Origin: Chara braunii
Lineage: Eukaryota; Streptophyta; Charophyceae; Charales; Characeae
Direction: 5' to 3'
Assembly (NCBI GenBank): GCA_003427395.1
Contig: BFEA01000517.1
Coordinates: 398,213 to 423,670 of the forward strand
Length of the DNA stretch: 25,458 nt
Shown: one piece after another, positions 1 to 9,531 of the stretch
Numbering within the stretch: the stretch's first letter is position 1
Layout: the number at the start of each line of letters is the position of its first letter
Notes under the pieces: model-generated
Seen by the model: only the letters and a program-made list of their open reading frames with translations
What the model was told of the DNA's origin: nothing
Databases searched by the model: none
Program-made: the position numbers and the translations under genes

Positions 1-136
1 GGTAGGGCCTGCAGGCCCTCGTTTTTCAGCTTTCAGGCTGAAATGAACGGGGCCTGTAAGCCCTAAGTTTTAGGCTTTTAGGCTGAATGTCCGGGACGGG
101 CCCTGCAGGGCCCGTGTGGCTACGCAGTATGCCACA
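1..136 (-). repeat. 3' LTR, first 136 bp only
   Basis: This segment repeats 7443-7574 with two substitutions and one 4-bp indel. In element orientation it starts TGTGGCATAC directly after the polypurine tract, so it is the U3 start of the 3' LTR. The rest lies beyond the window start. It contains two perfect palindromes, at 4-19 and 96-115. Confidence 0.95.
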
Positions 137-404
137 CCCCCCCCTCCTTGAAGAACCGAGCTTCCCTGCGAGGGCGAAGCTGTCTGTCTGAGAGAGGGAC
201 CACAGTCCGGGTGGGAGGGGCTGGTCGTGAAGCTTCCTGAGCTAACCTCCGCTTTTCATAATGCGCGTAGATCAGCGGTGCGGATGCTTTCAAATCTGCG
301 CCTGAAATCCACCGAGTGTCGTCGCGATCGCATGCTTTGAATGTGACTTTGTACTGCCGCGGCTTGCTGCCGTACTAGCGATCGGAGATGACATGGTCAA
401 CTTC
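120..404 (-). pseudogene. C-terminal chromodomain of pol, interrupted
   Basis: After the TAG at 405-407 the same frame continues into a chromodomain-like segment. It shows a short strand ending ISDR, the segment RQYKVTFKACDRDDTRWISG, then a DLKASAPLIYAHYEK-type helix. Chromodomains at this position bind modified histone tails and steer integration of chromoviruses. A second TAG lies at 375-377 inside the domain's first strand. The usual aromatic cage is only partly visible. The frame continues with a basic tail through the polypurine tract and stops at TAG 120-122, inside the LTR. Assignment rests on position after integrase and on the fold-like pattern; it is moderately sure. Confidence 0.7.
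137..149 (-). other. Polypurine tract
   Basis: On the minus strand this reads AAGGAGGGGGGGG and abuts the TG that opens the 3' LTR. In LTR retrotransposons such a tract primes plus-strand DNA synthesis. The pol reading frame runs through it into the LTR and ends at a TAG at 120-122. Confidence 0.9.
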
Positions 405-1829
405 CTAATGGCCATCCATAGAAGGAGGGTCTTGCGATCGTCGGTCCGGAAAGTCGTAGCTCTTGGCTGGCGTGTATGTTGCCAGCTTCGAGGCGTGGAA
501 GACCGGATGGACCGTCAGATGCTCTGGAATGTTAATCACAAATGAAGGGCCATCGGGCTCATCGCCCGCGGCTGCTGTCACAGACCAAGGTCCAAACCAC
601 TTGGGAAGCAGTTTGCGTGAAACATCCTGTTCCAGTGCAAACTCTTCCGCAGAGACCCAAACCAGATCACCGGCGCGGATGGGACATGGTACGCGACGCC
701 TGTTGGCTTGCGGCTGCATGCGGACTTGAGCCTTTTGCATATTTGCGCGGACTTGAGTCAACAATTCCCTGTACTTCCGGACGGAAGCGGGAGAGTAGGC
801 AGCGTCAATGTCGGCTGGTCGAGGGAGGAGAAGGTCGGCGAAGATCCGGCCTTTCCGTACACCGTGGTGCAACTCGAATGGAGTCATGCCGATTGCCGGA
901 TGCACCGAAGTGTTGTAGGCGAACTCGATGTCGGGGAGGGGGTCGACCCAATCTTTCTGGTCCGGACGCATGAGCGTACGAAGCATCAATTGAGCCATTT
1001 GATGTGCCCGCTCCGTCTGCCTGTCTGTCTGAGGATTTTGAGCCGAACTTGGTTTAATTGTTGTGCCGAACTCCTGCATTAGGGCAGTGCAAAACGCCGA
1101 CATGAAACGAGTGTCGAGGTCGCTGACAATGTCTTCTGGTACACCGTGGCCACAAATCCAACCAGTGTGCAGGAGGCGTGCCAGCTCGGGAGCCGTGGAG
1201 TAGTACTTGCAAGGGAGAAAACGCGCGTGCTTACTCAATCGGTCCACAACCGTGAGGATGCCGTCGTGCCCGAGCCGGTCGTGAGGAAACGGACCGGTGA
1301 CGTCCATGGCAATGGAGAGACCGGGTTCCCGTGGGATAGGCATCGGGTGTAACTTGCCGTAGGGATTGCGGTTGTGGGGCTTGCTGCGTCGGCAAACTTC
1401 GCAAGAGTCGCAATACCGAGCCACATCGGTAATGAGGTCGGGTCATCGGAATCGCTGTCGAAGTCGTGCAATAGTGCGGTTGACTCCGAAATGGCCGGCG
1501 AGTCGTGAATCATGATACTCGCAGAGGAGGCGAGTCCGAAGACGAAGGTCGCGTGGGACACATAGTAAGTCTTTGCTTCTCGAGTGGAGGAGCAAGTACC
1601 CGTCGACAATGCGGTAATGTCTGGCCGGCGGGTGATCCGAAGATAGTTGTGCATAGAGCGTGCCGAAGTCCGGATCAGACTGATATGCCCGGATGAAGTG
1701 TCGCTGAAGCTCCTCGTCGAATGCGAAGGCATGATGTGTCATAGCGCAAAGATCAGGTCTTCGCGAGAGTGCATCTGCTGCGCGATTGGAGAGGCCGGGG
1801 ACATGTTTCGGTCGATGAAGTACATCCAT
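405..1829 (-). pseudogene. Integrase of the chromovirus (HHCC, DDE core, GPY/F)
   Basis: Integrase inserts the cDNA copy into the chromosome. The zinc-binding region spans the stop at 1443-1445, with the two histidines before it (YHDSRLAGHFG) and the CDSCEVC cysteines after it. The catalytic triad is intact in the 405-1424 segment: D41 (AMDVTG), D102 (IVSDLD) and E138 (QTDRQTE), giving an exact D-x35-E spacing. A GPY/F-type motif (WFGPWSV) follows, then the VHPVFHASKL segment typical of gypsy pol. The TGA at 1443 falls where related integrases usually have tryptophan, consistent with TGG to TGA. A frameshift near 1820 separates this from RNase H, and about 20-30 nt of connector may be missing there. 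The GRQTE-type glycine before the catalytic glutamate is replaced by arginine (R135). Confidence 0.93.
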
Positions 1830-1855
1830 CGTCCGATCGTGCTGCTCACCGTGTC

Positions 1856-2215
1856 CTACGTCTTATAGTAGGTCAATGGATTGTTGTCTGTGACCCGTTT
1901 GAACCTACGACGCCCAAGGAGGAAGTGCCGCCAGCGCTTGAAAGCCATCACGAATGCGAGCAGCTCCTTCTTCCTTGCATCATCAAGTGAGTTGATGGGA
2001 GACACTTTGTGGATGAAATACTCCACAGGGTGCCAGTTGTCGCCGTCGTGCTGTTCCAAGACTGCCCCAATGCCATAGCCGGAAGCGTCCGTAGTCACTC
2101 GCGTCGGCAGGGTGGGGTCATAGATGCTAAGGAGGGGTGTCATGAGCATGGCCGTCTTAAGTGCTTGGAATGACCGGCGTGCGCCGTCCTTGAATACGAA
2201 TGGCACCTTTGGCGA
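1856..2215 (-). pseudogene. RNase H domain of the chromovirus pol
   Basis: The segment reads from KVPFVFKDGARRSF through VTTDASGYGIGAVLEQ and ends at VTDNNPLTYYKT. The first aspartate (TTDAS) and the VTDN aspartate are the recognisable catalytic-type positions of RT-linked RNase H, which degrades the RNA of the RNA-DNA hybrid. It is in frame with the reverse transcriptase upstream, separated only by the TAG at 2216-2218. It ends at a TAG (1856-1858) that is followed in frame by DTVSSTIGRWM, the normal continuation towards integrase. Confidence 0.9.
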
Positions 2216-3958
2216 CTATAACCTCGTCATAGGTGCAGCAATCCTGGAGTATCCGGTGATGAATTGCTGATAGTAGCCCGCCAACCCCATGAATGACCGA
2301 ACGTCCATGGTGTTGGTGGGCTCGGGCCATATTCGTAGGCCCTTGATCTTGTCCGCAAGCGGACGGATGCCTTGCGGCGTCACATAGTGTCCCAAGTACG
2401 TCAGCTCCTGCTGTGCGAACTCGCACTTGTCGCGGTTTGCTTTGTACTTGGCTTGCCGTAGCCGCTCCAAAACGGTGCGCAGATGTTCCACATGCTCGTC
2501 CAAACTTCGACTATACACCAAGATGTCGTCGAGGTAGATGAGTACAAACCGATCCAGCATGTGTCGGAACTCCGTTGTCATAGCCGCTTGGAAAGTGGCT
2601 GGGGCATTCGTAAGGCCAAACGGCATGACCAGCCATTCGAAATGCCCATACCGTGTCTTGAACGCGGTCTTGTAGCGATCCTCCTTGCGAATCTCGAGTT
2701 GGTGGTACCCTGACTTGAGATCCAGCTTAGAGAAGAACTGGGCGCCGCCCAATCGCTCGAGAAGGTCATCGATGCGTGGGAGAGGGCCGACGTTCCTGAT
2801 CGTCTGCGCGTTGAGCTTGCGATAATCGATGCACAACCGCAGGTCCTTGTTCTTCTTCCGGACAAAGAAAACAGGAGCACCGTATGGCGATGAGCTAGGC
2901 CGAATCCAGCCTTTCTTTAGAAGGTCGTCGAGTTGTGCCCGAAGCACACTTAACTTTTCCTCGCTCATTCGGTAGATGCAACCTCGCGGAGGTACGGCCC
3001 CGTCCTCGAGGATGATCTCGTGGCGGATGGGTCGATCCGGTACTACTCCGTGCAGGCCTTCGAACACGTCGCTGTAGGCGTCGAGAAGTTCGGTGATGCG
3101 TGGATCCGAAGGTGAGTCCGTCGATGAGGCGTCATGGGGCGGGAGAGCGTGGAGAAAACACACCCCTATCTCCTCGATGTCGTCTCTGATGATGGAAGCT
3201 CGCATGCTTGCGGTGGATACCACGTGGCAGCTGATCGAAGGATGAGGAAGAGGCACCGTGCATGGAACTAATACTCCGTTCCGGTCACGAACGTGAACGG
3301 TGCGTTTGAAGAAGTTCACCGGGTGATCCTTGCTTCGCAGCCATGACATGCCCAAGATCATGTCGAATTTGGTGTCCAGAATGTCAAAGGACACCGCCTC
3401 ACTTGCGTGACGGGCAAAGTACACTGGGACGTTGTCAATGCACCGGTCGATTGACTTGTGCGTGTGACCGTCCGCCAATGTGACTTGCGTAGGCTGGGGC
3501 TTCCTCCGGACGCATGGGCCAAGGCCGGCGCGCACCATGAAGTCCTGGCTGATGTAGTTGCGAGATGCTCCGCAATCGATCAAAGCGCTGCACGTCGCTT
3601 CCCTGATCTGAATGCGTACATATAGCAATGGTGCGTCGATTTCGTCGTACCGTTGCGTTTTGAACTCGCGGTCGATCTTCGCGATGTAAACGTGAAGGTC
3701 GACAACCTCTGCTCCGGTGTCCATCAACAGAGCTGGTACTGCAGTGTGCAAGTAATCCCACAATTGTGCCATAAGCACGTTGCAATGCGGTTTCGGCAAT
3801 CGTCCGGTCGAGGGAACGGGCATCCACTGGAAGTCCGTGAACGCCAATGGGTCGAGCTCTTCAAGTCTTGACCATGACGTCGAATCCCCGGCGATAGGTT
3901 GCGGCGAAGGTGCCGAATCGGTTGCCGATGGTGATGAAACCGTGCATGCGATGGATTG
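2216..3958 (-). pseudogene. Aspartic protease and reverse transcriptase of the chromovirus
   Basis: Residue numbers count from 3847. The retropepsin-like active site is ALIDCGAS (D91); the usual serine or threonine after the aspartate is cysteine here. LGMSWL at about 165-170 is the conserved protease end. Reverse transcriptase follows: PYGAPVFFVRKK at about 321-332, LDLKSGYHQ with D376, MPFGLTNAPATFQ at about 408-420, and the catalytic YLDD at 438-441. The thumb and connection (LGHYVTPQGI, FMGLAGYYQQFI) come next. This is the polymerase that copies element RNA into DNA. About 543 codons are open without interruption, and the frame extends upstream to a TAA at 3959-3961. It ends at TAG 2216-2218, in frame with RNase H. 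Confidence 0.95.
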
Positions 3959-4279
3959 TTACACGTGGAGCGGTTGGTCCAGCGGTGGAACCAAGTGGAC
4001 AACATAGTCCTCGTAAGTGTAACGAGAACTTGCAACATTCGCGTTCGCCCCAGATGTGCAGGAGGCCGCTAGCAAGGTGGCCGAATCTGGCGGAGTAGAA
4101 GGTGGAGTCGCCTCACCTTCCGCGGAGCTCCGTTTCCCGAGCCGAGGCGGGGTCGCACATCCTCCTTGCCCTGATCTTGGCACAGGGAGGTCTTGTGCTT
4201 GGTGCTGTTGCACCAATAGCAGCTGCCATAGTGGCCGCGGACCTTGTACTCCGCCTCGGTCAAGCCAAACTTGACCCAT
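3959..4279 (-). pseudogene. Gag-protease linker, frame of pol
   Basis: This frame is rich in Ser, Thr, Pro and Ala and reaches the pol frame through the TAA at 3959-3961, after which the sequence continues in frame (QSIACTVSSPSATDS). It links the zinc-knuckle segment, which lies in another frame, to protease. The switch from the knuckle frame must fall at about 4130-4180. No domain is recognisable; the coding claim rests on continuity and composition. Confidence 0.6.
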
Positions 4280-4412
4280 GAAACTTGTACTGGCTGTCCA
4301 TTTCCGGCCTGCGATGCGGATTTCGCCTTCTTAGTATTGCGGGACTTGTTGTTGCTTCGCGGCTGGACAGCGGCCACCTGATCTCCGTCACTTGATGTGG
4401 AGTGGCTGCTGG
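4069..4412 (-). pseudogene. Nucleocapsid zinc knuckle of gag
   Basis: The frame that opens near 4400 contains one exact CX2CX4HX4C knuckle, CYWCNSTKHKTSLC, at genomic positions 4180-4221. Such knuckles in gag bind element RNA for packaging. It is preceded by a basic stretch (RSNNKSRNTKKAKS). It lies one frame away from the gag body upstream, with a shift at about 4395-4410, and one frame away from the pol linker downstream. Confidence 0.88.
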
Positions 4413-4430
4413 GTTATCTCCACTGTCCTG

Positions 4431-5729
4431 CTAGACTGCAGCGAAGTGCTGCTGTCGCGGACTAGTTCGTACCTTCTCCACATTGTTCGGCTGCCATGTT
4501 GATCTCTCGTGTGCAGCTGACCTGTTGGTCTTGATGATCTCTCTCGCCTTGTCGATAATCTCGGCGAAAGTGGAGTACTGCTCACGATCACCAAGGGCCT
4601 GGCTCAATGCAGCATAGGACCTATTGCAGAACTCACATCTGAGATGAGTGAAAGGCAGATCCAGATTGGGCACTGCCGCAATCTTCTACCACTCTGTGAG
4701 CCAATCCCGTGTTGCAGTGTTGCCCTGTGACATGGTGAACAAACGGTTGATGGCGAGGGCCGGCGCGTCGTCGACGATGAACCGCTTCTTCCACAGCCGT
4801 GTCAGTTCCTCCCATGTGATTTTGTCCTTCAAGTCTGGTATGTCAACGCCATGGGAGGTTGCCAGGTGGCTCAACCAGGTCTGGCATCCGCCCTTTGAGT
4901 TCAGGAACAGGGCCCCGATGTACGTATGCTTGGCTACGGGCAGAATCCTGAGTTGCGTTGTGAATGCTTCCCACCAGAGGACCGGACCCTGTTGTGTGTA
5001 GTCGTCGAACCTCTCCAGGTTGAAAGTTGGCATCTTGTACATCTTCGGATTGTCGTCCGCGTTCGTCGACTGCAGCTGCTGGACCTCGGTCTTCAATGTA
5101 TGCAGCTGACTGCTGATGGTGGTGGTCGGCGCAGCGAAAGTGCTGATGTCGCCGAGCATTGCCACTATGTGGTCAACGCGGTCCTCCAGTTGGCGGCTAG
5201 AGGGTGCACTGCTGGAAGCCCCAACAGCTGGTCCTGGTACAGCCTGTTCCAGGTCCAGTAATCGGGCATTGAGTGTCCGAGTTGCATCCTCGTGGCTCTG
5301 CACTATGCGGCGGAGCTTTGCCAACTCCTGATGCTGTTGCGTCAGGTCCTGGTACTGTCTCTCCAACTCTGACCATTGGTAGTTGCAAGCGTACAACAAC
5401 CTTGTCAAGAGTTTGGAGAGGAACTCCTTGTGCTTCTCTTCCGGTGTTGCCTCGTCGCCGTTCTGTTCAAAGTGCCAAAACCTGAGTCTATCGATGCTGT
5501 TGGCTTCATGCCGCTGCAGCAGATCCTGGGCTTCCTTTCGGCGAGCCTGGGCATCTGCGTCTGCATCGGCCTGTAGTCGCAGCTGCTCTACTGCTGCTGC
5601 ATCTTCAGCCTGTACGCGGGCAGCCTCGGCTGCCAGCTGGCGTTGTTCCTCAGCCTCAATCTGAGCGTGGAACCGCTGCTTGTAGGCGGCAAGGGACTCG
5701 TTGGGCAGTTGCCCTGGCAGGCCCGTCAA
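4431..5729 (-). pseudogene. Gag capsid polyprotein of the chromovirus
   Basis: Gag forms the cytoplasmic virus-like particle. The N-terminal 160 residues are Gln/Ala/Glu-rich and look coiled-coil (EEQRQLAAEAARVQAEDAAA and a second block near 110-160). A retrotransposon-gag-like region follows, from about residue 230 (MPTFNLERFDDY) through TWEELTRLWKKRF to DWLTEW. A TAG at 4686-4688 interrupts the frame, which continues in phase to a second TAG at 4431-4433. I see no ATG: the open frame starts after a TGA at about 5765, and the most natural start position (KLTGLPGQ) has TTG at 5727-5729, possibly a mutated ATG. Family assignment comes mostly from position and overall pattern. Confidence 0.85.
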
Positions 5730-5734
5730 TTTGC

Positions 5735-5955
5735 TGACGTGGCACTGTGTCTGACGTCACTGCTGACGTGGCATTGAGTCTGACGTCACTGCTGACGTGG
5801 CACTGAGTCTGACGTCACTGCTGACGTGGCACTGAGTCTGACGTGGCACTGTGACCTGGAACTGCTGACATGGCACTGCTGATCTGGCACTGTGACGTGG
5901 CGCTGCTGACGTGGCACTGCTGATCTGGCACTGTGACGTGGCGATGCTGACGTGG
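5735..5955. repeat. Tandem array of bZIP-type sites in the retrotransposon leader
   Basis: Nine copies of TGACGTGG start at 5735, 5764, 5793, 5822, 5839, 5893, 5907, 5934 and 5948. Three copies of the palindrome TGACGTCA start at 5752, 5781 and 5810. The left part is a 29-bp tandem repeat and the right part a 41-bp repeat. ACGT cores of this type are known plant bZIP targets: ACGTGGC resembles ABA-response elements, TGACGTCA is the CRE/TGA palindrome and TGACGTGG fits unfolded-protein-response sites. Here they lie between the primer binding site and gag. Confidence 0.85.
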
Positions 5956-5997
5956 CACTGTACCGAACCGGGATGCATGCAAGGGGTGGGTGGGAGG

Positions 5998-6340
5998 GAA
6001 AACGCAGGGTTTTCAAAAAAAAATTTGCGAGATAGAATGGAAATGCGGTTTTCAGAAAAGAATAATTTCAGTTTCCGAGAATATGACCACTTCTATCGTT
6101 ATCCCAATATGCCTAGAGAATGAAAATACCAACTTCAGAAATTTCAGCTATGTATGCGAAATATCAGAGAAACGAAATGCTACTATCGGGAAGTTTCAGA
6201 CAAAACGAAATGCGATTTATCAGAAATTTTCAGATATTTGTCACGTAAAAACGAACTACTAATATCAGAAATTTTCAGATAGAACGAAATGCGAATATCA
6301 GAAATTTCAGATAGTTGTTGCGAGAAAAGAGAAAAAAAAA
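5998..6340. repeat. AT-rich degenerate repeat in the leader
   Basis: Short motifs related to ATCAGAAATTTTCAGAT and AACGAAATGCGA recur about four to six times, with diverged copies. This is the non-coding leader between primer binding site and gag. No gene is visible; the short ORFs here have only repeat-driven content. Confidence 0.6.
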
Positions 6341-6424
6341 TTCAGAGATTTGACTAAGTCCTACTTGCGTTACTAACGAGTGATCAATAGATCGCATTGA
6401 GCGGGTCCTCTGAATGACAGGTCC

Positions 6425-6436
6425 GCTCCGATACCA
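6425..6436 (-). other. Primer binding site, initiator tRNA-Met type
   Basis: On the minus strand this reads TGGTATCGGAGC, one mismatch from the TGGTATCAGAGC site complementary to plant initiator tRNA-Met. It starts three bases after the CA that ends the 5' LTR. The tRNA primes minus-strand cDNA synthesis. Confidence 0.9.
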
Positions 6437-7040
6437 AACTGTTGCATACTGTAACGTGCAGACCAGAACAAGAACCAACCTTTCAATACAAAGTATAAGA
6501 TAGTACAACGGAAGACTTAGATACCAGTGATCCGAACAATCAATGTTGCAATGCAGCCCTGAACATACATCATCATCATCGTTACATAGTGTGAATGGGG
6601 CCTGGCGCTTCACACAGGAAGACTGCGCCAGCCCATACCATACACAGACGAAGAGGAAGGGGATAGACGAAGAGGAGGGGGAAGATGGGAATGTCGTCAA
6701 CACCAAGTCTTTGGCATAAGCCCAAATAGTCCCTCGTCNAAATGTCTGAATCCCAAATGTCNAGTCTGGATCCAATGTCGTCAAGTCTCAAGTCACAACT
6801 CTGTCTCTCTCTGTCGTAGTCTGAGAAGTCAGGTGGCGAGAGGGTGAGAAGAGAAGGTGGACTTAGAAGAGGAAGAAGAAGAACTCTCTCTCTCTCTCTC
6901 TGTGTCCAGTACTAACCTGTGAAGTTGGGGCCTTGATGCAGGTACCACGGAGATGGAGCTGGAGCGATGGCGCCACAGGTAAGTATCACTGGCCTCCGCC
7001 AGTCTCTCTCCCATTCTACGATCTACCACCTACCAGCGCC

Positions 7041-7125
7041 CAGCGCTGAAGACTACAACTACAGCTATGGCGCCCAGCGCCGAAGACTACAGCTAGCTCT
7101 AATACCACCTAGCGCTGAAGACTAC
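7041..7125. repeat. Three-copy internal LTR repeat
   Basis: The 16-mer CAGCGCTGAAGACTAC and close variants occur at 7041-7056, 7075-7090 and 7110-7125, a period of 34-35 bp. Repeats of this spacing inside an LTR may be enhancer copies, which is inference. Confidence 0.75.
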
Positions 7126-7405
7126 TGCAGCGCTCCTCCTGAGTGCTGCGGCCGAATTCCTGAGGACTACCTCGTGCCTACTGAACTACCTGCCTGTGAA
7201 GTGCATGGGAACTTCCTATGTACTACTGGGTGTGCCTCCTGAGCCTGCCGAAGGAAGGCAGGGCCTGGAGCTGCAGCTCCTGCTCAAACTCGTGAGGAAC
7301 AGGCTATTTCTGGCCTGTTCCGCATCCCTGTTTACGTGCCTGAGTCTTAGGGGCAGGTCGAAACAANGAGGGCCTGAAAATGGCCCTCCGTTTCAGGCTG
7401 AAAAC

Positions 7406-7553
7406 TCTGGGTCTGAAAAGACCCAGAAANAGGCTGAAACGGGGTAGGGCCTGCAGGCCCTCGTTTTTCAGCTTTCAGGCTGAAACGAAAGGGGCCTGTA
7501 AGCCCTAAGTTTTAGGCTTTTAGGCTGAATGGGACGGGCCCTGCAGGGCCCGT
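7406..7553. repeat. Cluster of palindromes at the LTR start
   Basis: Three strong dyads lie here: an 8-bp stem hairpin at 7406-7427, a 16-bp palindrome centred on CTGCAG at 7446-7461, and the 20-bp perfect palindrome ACGGGCCCTGCAGGGCCCGT at 7534-7553. The last two also occur at 4-19 and 96-115 in the partial 3' LTR. Confidence 0.85.
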
Positions 7554-7574
7554 GTGGCTACGCAGTATGCCACA

Positions 7575-8997
7575 GCAGACCAGCGCCACATAACCCCTCC
7601 CCTGCTGTAGGTTTGTAACAGTCTTTGTTAAACCATACAGGATCCATCCATCGTCCAAGGGCCATTCTGCACCTGCAATGCTCTGCCTCCTGGACGTCCA
7701 CCATTGCCAAACTGCATCTGAAAGAGGACAGTATATCCATATATGCGCAGAGGACTCGCATCCCCACTCACAGCGTTTACATTGGATGTCCAGCGTCATG
7801 CCCTTTGATTCCAAAAGTAGCTGATGCCATCACTTGTAAGGATTGCATCCATAATATCGCCGCATGCCGTTGTGACGGGATCTTCTTCAGGGCCTGCCAC
7901 AGGTGTCCAAATTGAGGTCTCGGAGCCAGTGTATCAGTCCGACGTACGTACCTCTTGACTGCTAGGTCAAGTGGTTTCTTCTTTACTTGTTGTCTCAATG
8001 TGTGCACTCCCACCTTGGTGCTGTATTGGACTAGAGGAATAGGAACCTTCTTATCCTCAGACGTCCATCCATATAACAGTGGCTCGATTTGATCATTGTT
8101 TCGTGCTTTCTGATAGATCACTTGGTTCGGTCTACCTCGCTTACCTCTGTCCCACACACGGGTCTCCTTGAGCCCTACTGTCGTGGGGACTAGTACTTCC
8201 TCTGGCGGGGATAGCATAAAATCACCCTCCCTCGTAGTCTTGATTGACCACTTTTCCAACTTCATTCCACCCCCTAGCTCCAGCCCTATCACTTTCCGCA
8301 CACGCTCATCCCTGAGTGAAGTGAAAACCCATGTACCACATGCGTGTTCTGCGGACTCATCTATTTTAGCTGTCCAGAAGTCCGGAATCGCCTCCAACAG
8401 TTCCCTATAATTACCTTCAATATTTCGGAGTCTGGCTAATTTAACCTTTAGTTCGGAGGGGGGTTTCCAGTCCGAAGTATCTGCATCCCAGATATCCCTT
8501 ATCTGAATGACCCCTTTTTCAATCCACCGTCTTCCAAAATTACCTTTTCCAGTGGTTGAAGAAAGGGTTGAGCCATCTAGATGGTGGATTCTAGGATTGT
8601 CAAATAGATATTGATTCATCACTTCTCCTCTACACGTAGGACCATTAAGCAGAGCAGGTAGGATCTGTTTCCAGGCCTTAAAAATGGCAGACCAAGTCCT
8701 GGAATTTAATTTCCTTTTCACGAAGGATGGCAGTAAAACACAGCGCCACACATCTGCCTCCTCCGTTAGGGACCATTCCTGGCCCAGCAGATACTCAGCA
8801 AACTTAATCCAGTACTTATCTATCCTGCCATCCAACATAGCTTTAGTCATCCATTTTCCCAGTAAAGCAATATTCTGTTGGTGGAGGTCTAGGATCCCCA
8901 GCCCCCCTTCGGACCTTGCCAATGTAATGGACTCCCGGGCGACCTTCGAAATAAAGCCTTGGACTTCAGTGGTCTTTGGTGCGAGGCCTTTTTTCAA
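7575..8997 (-). pseudogene. LINE (non-LTR) ORF2, C-terminal part, interrupted by the chromovirus
   Basis: The 406-codon open frame 7777-8997 starts with the SEGGLGILDLHQQNIALLGKW block that follows the polymerase domain in plant LINEs. It ends close to a zf-RVT type zinc finger, CKRCEWGCESSAHIWIYCP, which lies one frame away (7575-7814), so a frameshift sits near 7810. The finger frame runs straight into the chromovirus LTR at 7574, so the LTR element interrupts the ORF. Upstream, the frame meets a TGA at about 9020 and the sequence turns into short repeats. The polymerase and endonuclease domains are absent, so it is a fragment. Confidence 0.8.
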
Positions 8998-9026
8998 ATT
9001 TGTTGAGGCCTGTCACAGACTTCTGA

Positions 9027-9097
9027 CTGAGATTCACCGATCCATGATTTACAGCCACCCTGGCTGAGATTCACCGATCCATGATTCACAGCCACCC
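9027..9097. repeat. 34-bp tandem duplication
   Basis: 9027-9060 is repeated at 9064-9097 with one T/C mismatch and a 3-bp spacer. It lies at the truncated 5' side of the LINE fragment. Confidence 0.9.
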
Positions 9098-9352
9098 GTT
9101 TCTTGTCCTTTTCTCTCTTTCTACCGACGGCTCACTTAGGGCCTCGCCACACCACCCTAGAAATGTGAAAACGAGAAAATTATGGAGGGTGCATCTGGTC
9201 ATGGTCTAGTAGGAAGTTCATTCTCATTTTGCACATTTCGAGAGTGGTGTGGCGATGCCCTTACCCCTATTACCAGTTCCCAGGTCACCCTTACCCCTGT
9301 TACCAGTTCTCTGTGACCTGAACACTGTCTTCCGGCAACACACAACCACTGA

Positions 9353-9366
9353 CCTCTCTCTCTCTC

Positions 9367-9421
<55 letters not shown>
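9353..9421. repeat. (CT)n-(TG)n microsatellite
   Basis: About 54 bp of CT dinucleotides pass directly into about 15 bp of TG dinucleotides. Apparent ORFs across it are low-complexity artefacts. Confidence 0.97.
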
Positions 9422-9484
9422 TTGTTCAAACAAACGTGCTCACACAAAAAATCACGAACCCACCCACACACTCCCCCCCCCACA

Positions 9485-9531
9485 ACACACACACACACAC
9501 GCACACACGCACACACGCACACACGCACACA
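9485..9531. repeat. (CA)n with ACACGC hexamers
   Basis: A CA run grades into ACACACGC-type repeats. Together with the TG run 65 bp to the left it could pair into a hairpin, but this is low-complexity pairing. Confidence 0.95.

Larger units (their letters stand above)
1..7574 (-). mobile_element. Ty3/gypsy chromovirus LTR retrotransposon, degenerate, 3' end cut by window start
   Basis: The element reads right to left: 5' LTR (6440-7574), tRNA-iMet-type primer site, leader, gag, CCHC knuckle, protease, reverse transcriptase, RNase H, integrase, chromodomain, polypurine tract and the first 136 bp of the 3' LTR. The gag-PR-RT-RH-IN-chromodomain order is that of plant and fungal chromoviruses. 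LTR ends are TGTGGCATAC and GTATGCAACA, a 9/10 inverted repeat. The coding region carries eight in-frame stops (375, 405, 1443, 1856, 2216, 3959, 4431, 4686) and three net frameshifts (about 4400, 4130-4180 and 1820), so this copy cannot make its proteins. It lies inside a LINE. The target-site duplication cannot be tested because the left end is outside the window; the right flank begins GCAGA at 7575. Confidence 0.95.
6440..7574 (-). repeat. 5' LTR, full length (1135 bp)
   Basis: In element orientation it begins TGTGGCATAC at 7574 and ends GTATGCAACA at 6440. It supplies promoter and polyadenylation signals in this class of element. I could not point to a convincing TATA box. It holds four single N bases (6739, 6762, 7367, 7430), a palindrome-rich start, a three-copy internal repeat and a CT run at about 6884-6901. 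Confidence 0.93.

Noticed and set aside
463-1352. Plus-strand ORFs across 463-1352
   Set aside because: They are antisense shadows of the integrase, whose catalytic motifs are clear on the minus strand.
5757-6016. Minus ORFs rich in SATSAVTSDS-type peptide repeats upstream of gag
   Set aside because: They are translations of the TGACGT tandem repeats in different frames, with no independent coding signal.
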